Origin: an uncultured Actinomycetes bacterium
Lineage (GTDB): Bacteria > Actinomycetota > Acidimicrobiia > Acidimicrobiales > Acidimicrobilacustridaceae
Assembly: GCA_945957335.1 (NCBI GenBank)
Contig: CAMFLJ010000072.1
Location: 1-13,814 of the forward strand
Reading direction: 5' to 3'
Length of the DNA stretch: 13,814 nt
Numbering within the stretch: position 1 is the stretch's first letter; every line of letters starts with the position of its first letter. The notes beneath the pieces are model-generated. The model was not told the origin of the DNA, did no database searches, and saw only the letters and a list, made by a program, of their open reading frames with translations. Shown in pieces: positions 13,767 to 13,814 of this stretch. The translations under genes were made by a program, and so were the position numbers.

Positions 13767-13814
13767 CTGTCTCTTATACACATCTCCGAGCCCACGAGAC
13801 TAAGGCGAATCGCG
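13767..13814 (+). other. Illumina Nextera adapter and i7 index left at the contig end (artefact)
   Basis: 13767-13785 is CTGTCTCTTATACACATCT, the Tn5 mosaic end as used in Nextera libraries, followed by CCGAGCCCACGAGAC (13786-13800), the read-2 adapter. TAAGGCGA (13801-13808) equals the N701 index. ATCGCG (13809-13814) differs at one base from the expected P7 start ATCTCG. It should be trimmed. It encodes the well-known contaminant peptides SLIHISEPTR on + and MGSEMCIRDS on -. Confidence 0.98.

Noticed and set aside
13767..13785. Tn5/IS50 mosaic end, suggesting a natural transposon
   Set aside because: It is followed directly by the Illumina read-2 adapter and an index, so it comes from library preparation. 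There is no transposase or target duplication.
13604..13795. Minus-strand protein beginning MGSEMCIRDS
   Set aside because: Its start lies in adapter sequence and the rest is antisense to the kinase.
1..13814. Search for CRISPR repeats, tRNA/rRNA genes, riboswitches, toxin-antitoxin, phage or defence genes
   Set aside because: None seen. Genes account for nearly all the sequence, and the gaps (at most about 180 bases) hold only promoters, hairpins and short palindromes.

Overview
The window is GC-rich, with most codons ending in G or C, frequent GTG starts and tightly packed genes. The gene families (cysD plus a fused cysNC, several SDRs, a TesB thioesterase, a DxH amidohydrolase and an actinobacterial-style unknown family) point to a high-GC actinobacterium. 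My best guess is an Acidimicrobiia-like chromosome. That placement rests on composition and family content, not on a phylogenetic marker. There is no rRNA, tRNA, CRISPR array, transposase or phage gene, and no gap between genes exceeds about 180 bases.

Layout. (a) 1-3198: the start of an Rrf2-type regulator reads leftward off the window. Divergent from it is the sulfate-activation operon cysD-cysNC, which makes APS and then PAPS. The shared intergenic region carries a near-perfect 23-base palindrome and a cluster of AGGT/ACCT half-sites. A strong GC hairpin follows the operon. (b) 3230-8222: an accessory-metabolism block with two SDR oxidoreductases on +, a TesB-type acyl-CoA thioesterase on -, a DxH amidohydrolase on +, and an uncharacterised 374-residue protein on -. 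It resembles actinobacterial lipid, steroid or xenobiotic catabolism neighbourhoods. The thioesterase and amidohydrolase diverge around a perfect 8+8 inverted repeat that looks like a dimeric repressor operator. (c) 8388-12109: a small conserved protein of unknown function (a family often mislabelled phosphoribosylpyrophosphate synthetase), a secreted lipoprotein of the soluble glucose/sorbosone dehydrogenase fold, a YcaQ/AlkX-like winged-helix DNA glycosylase, and a class I SAM methyltransferase. (d) 12248-13766: an OmpR/PhoB response regulator overlapping the 5' part of its sensor histidine kinase, with visibly looser codon usage than the rest.

The last 48 bases (13767-13814) are not genomic. 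They are an Illumina Nextera adapter with its i7 index, joined to the kinase just after its H-box. Any protein called through this point gets the artificial tail SLIHISEPTR.

I found no convincing undescribed multi-gene system. The observations most worth following are regulatory (the Rrf2/cys promoter, the tesB/amidohydrolase operator, the inverted repeat before the two-component genes) and the two proteins of unknown function.
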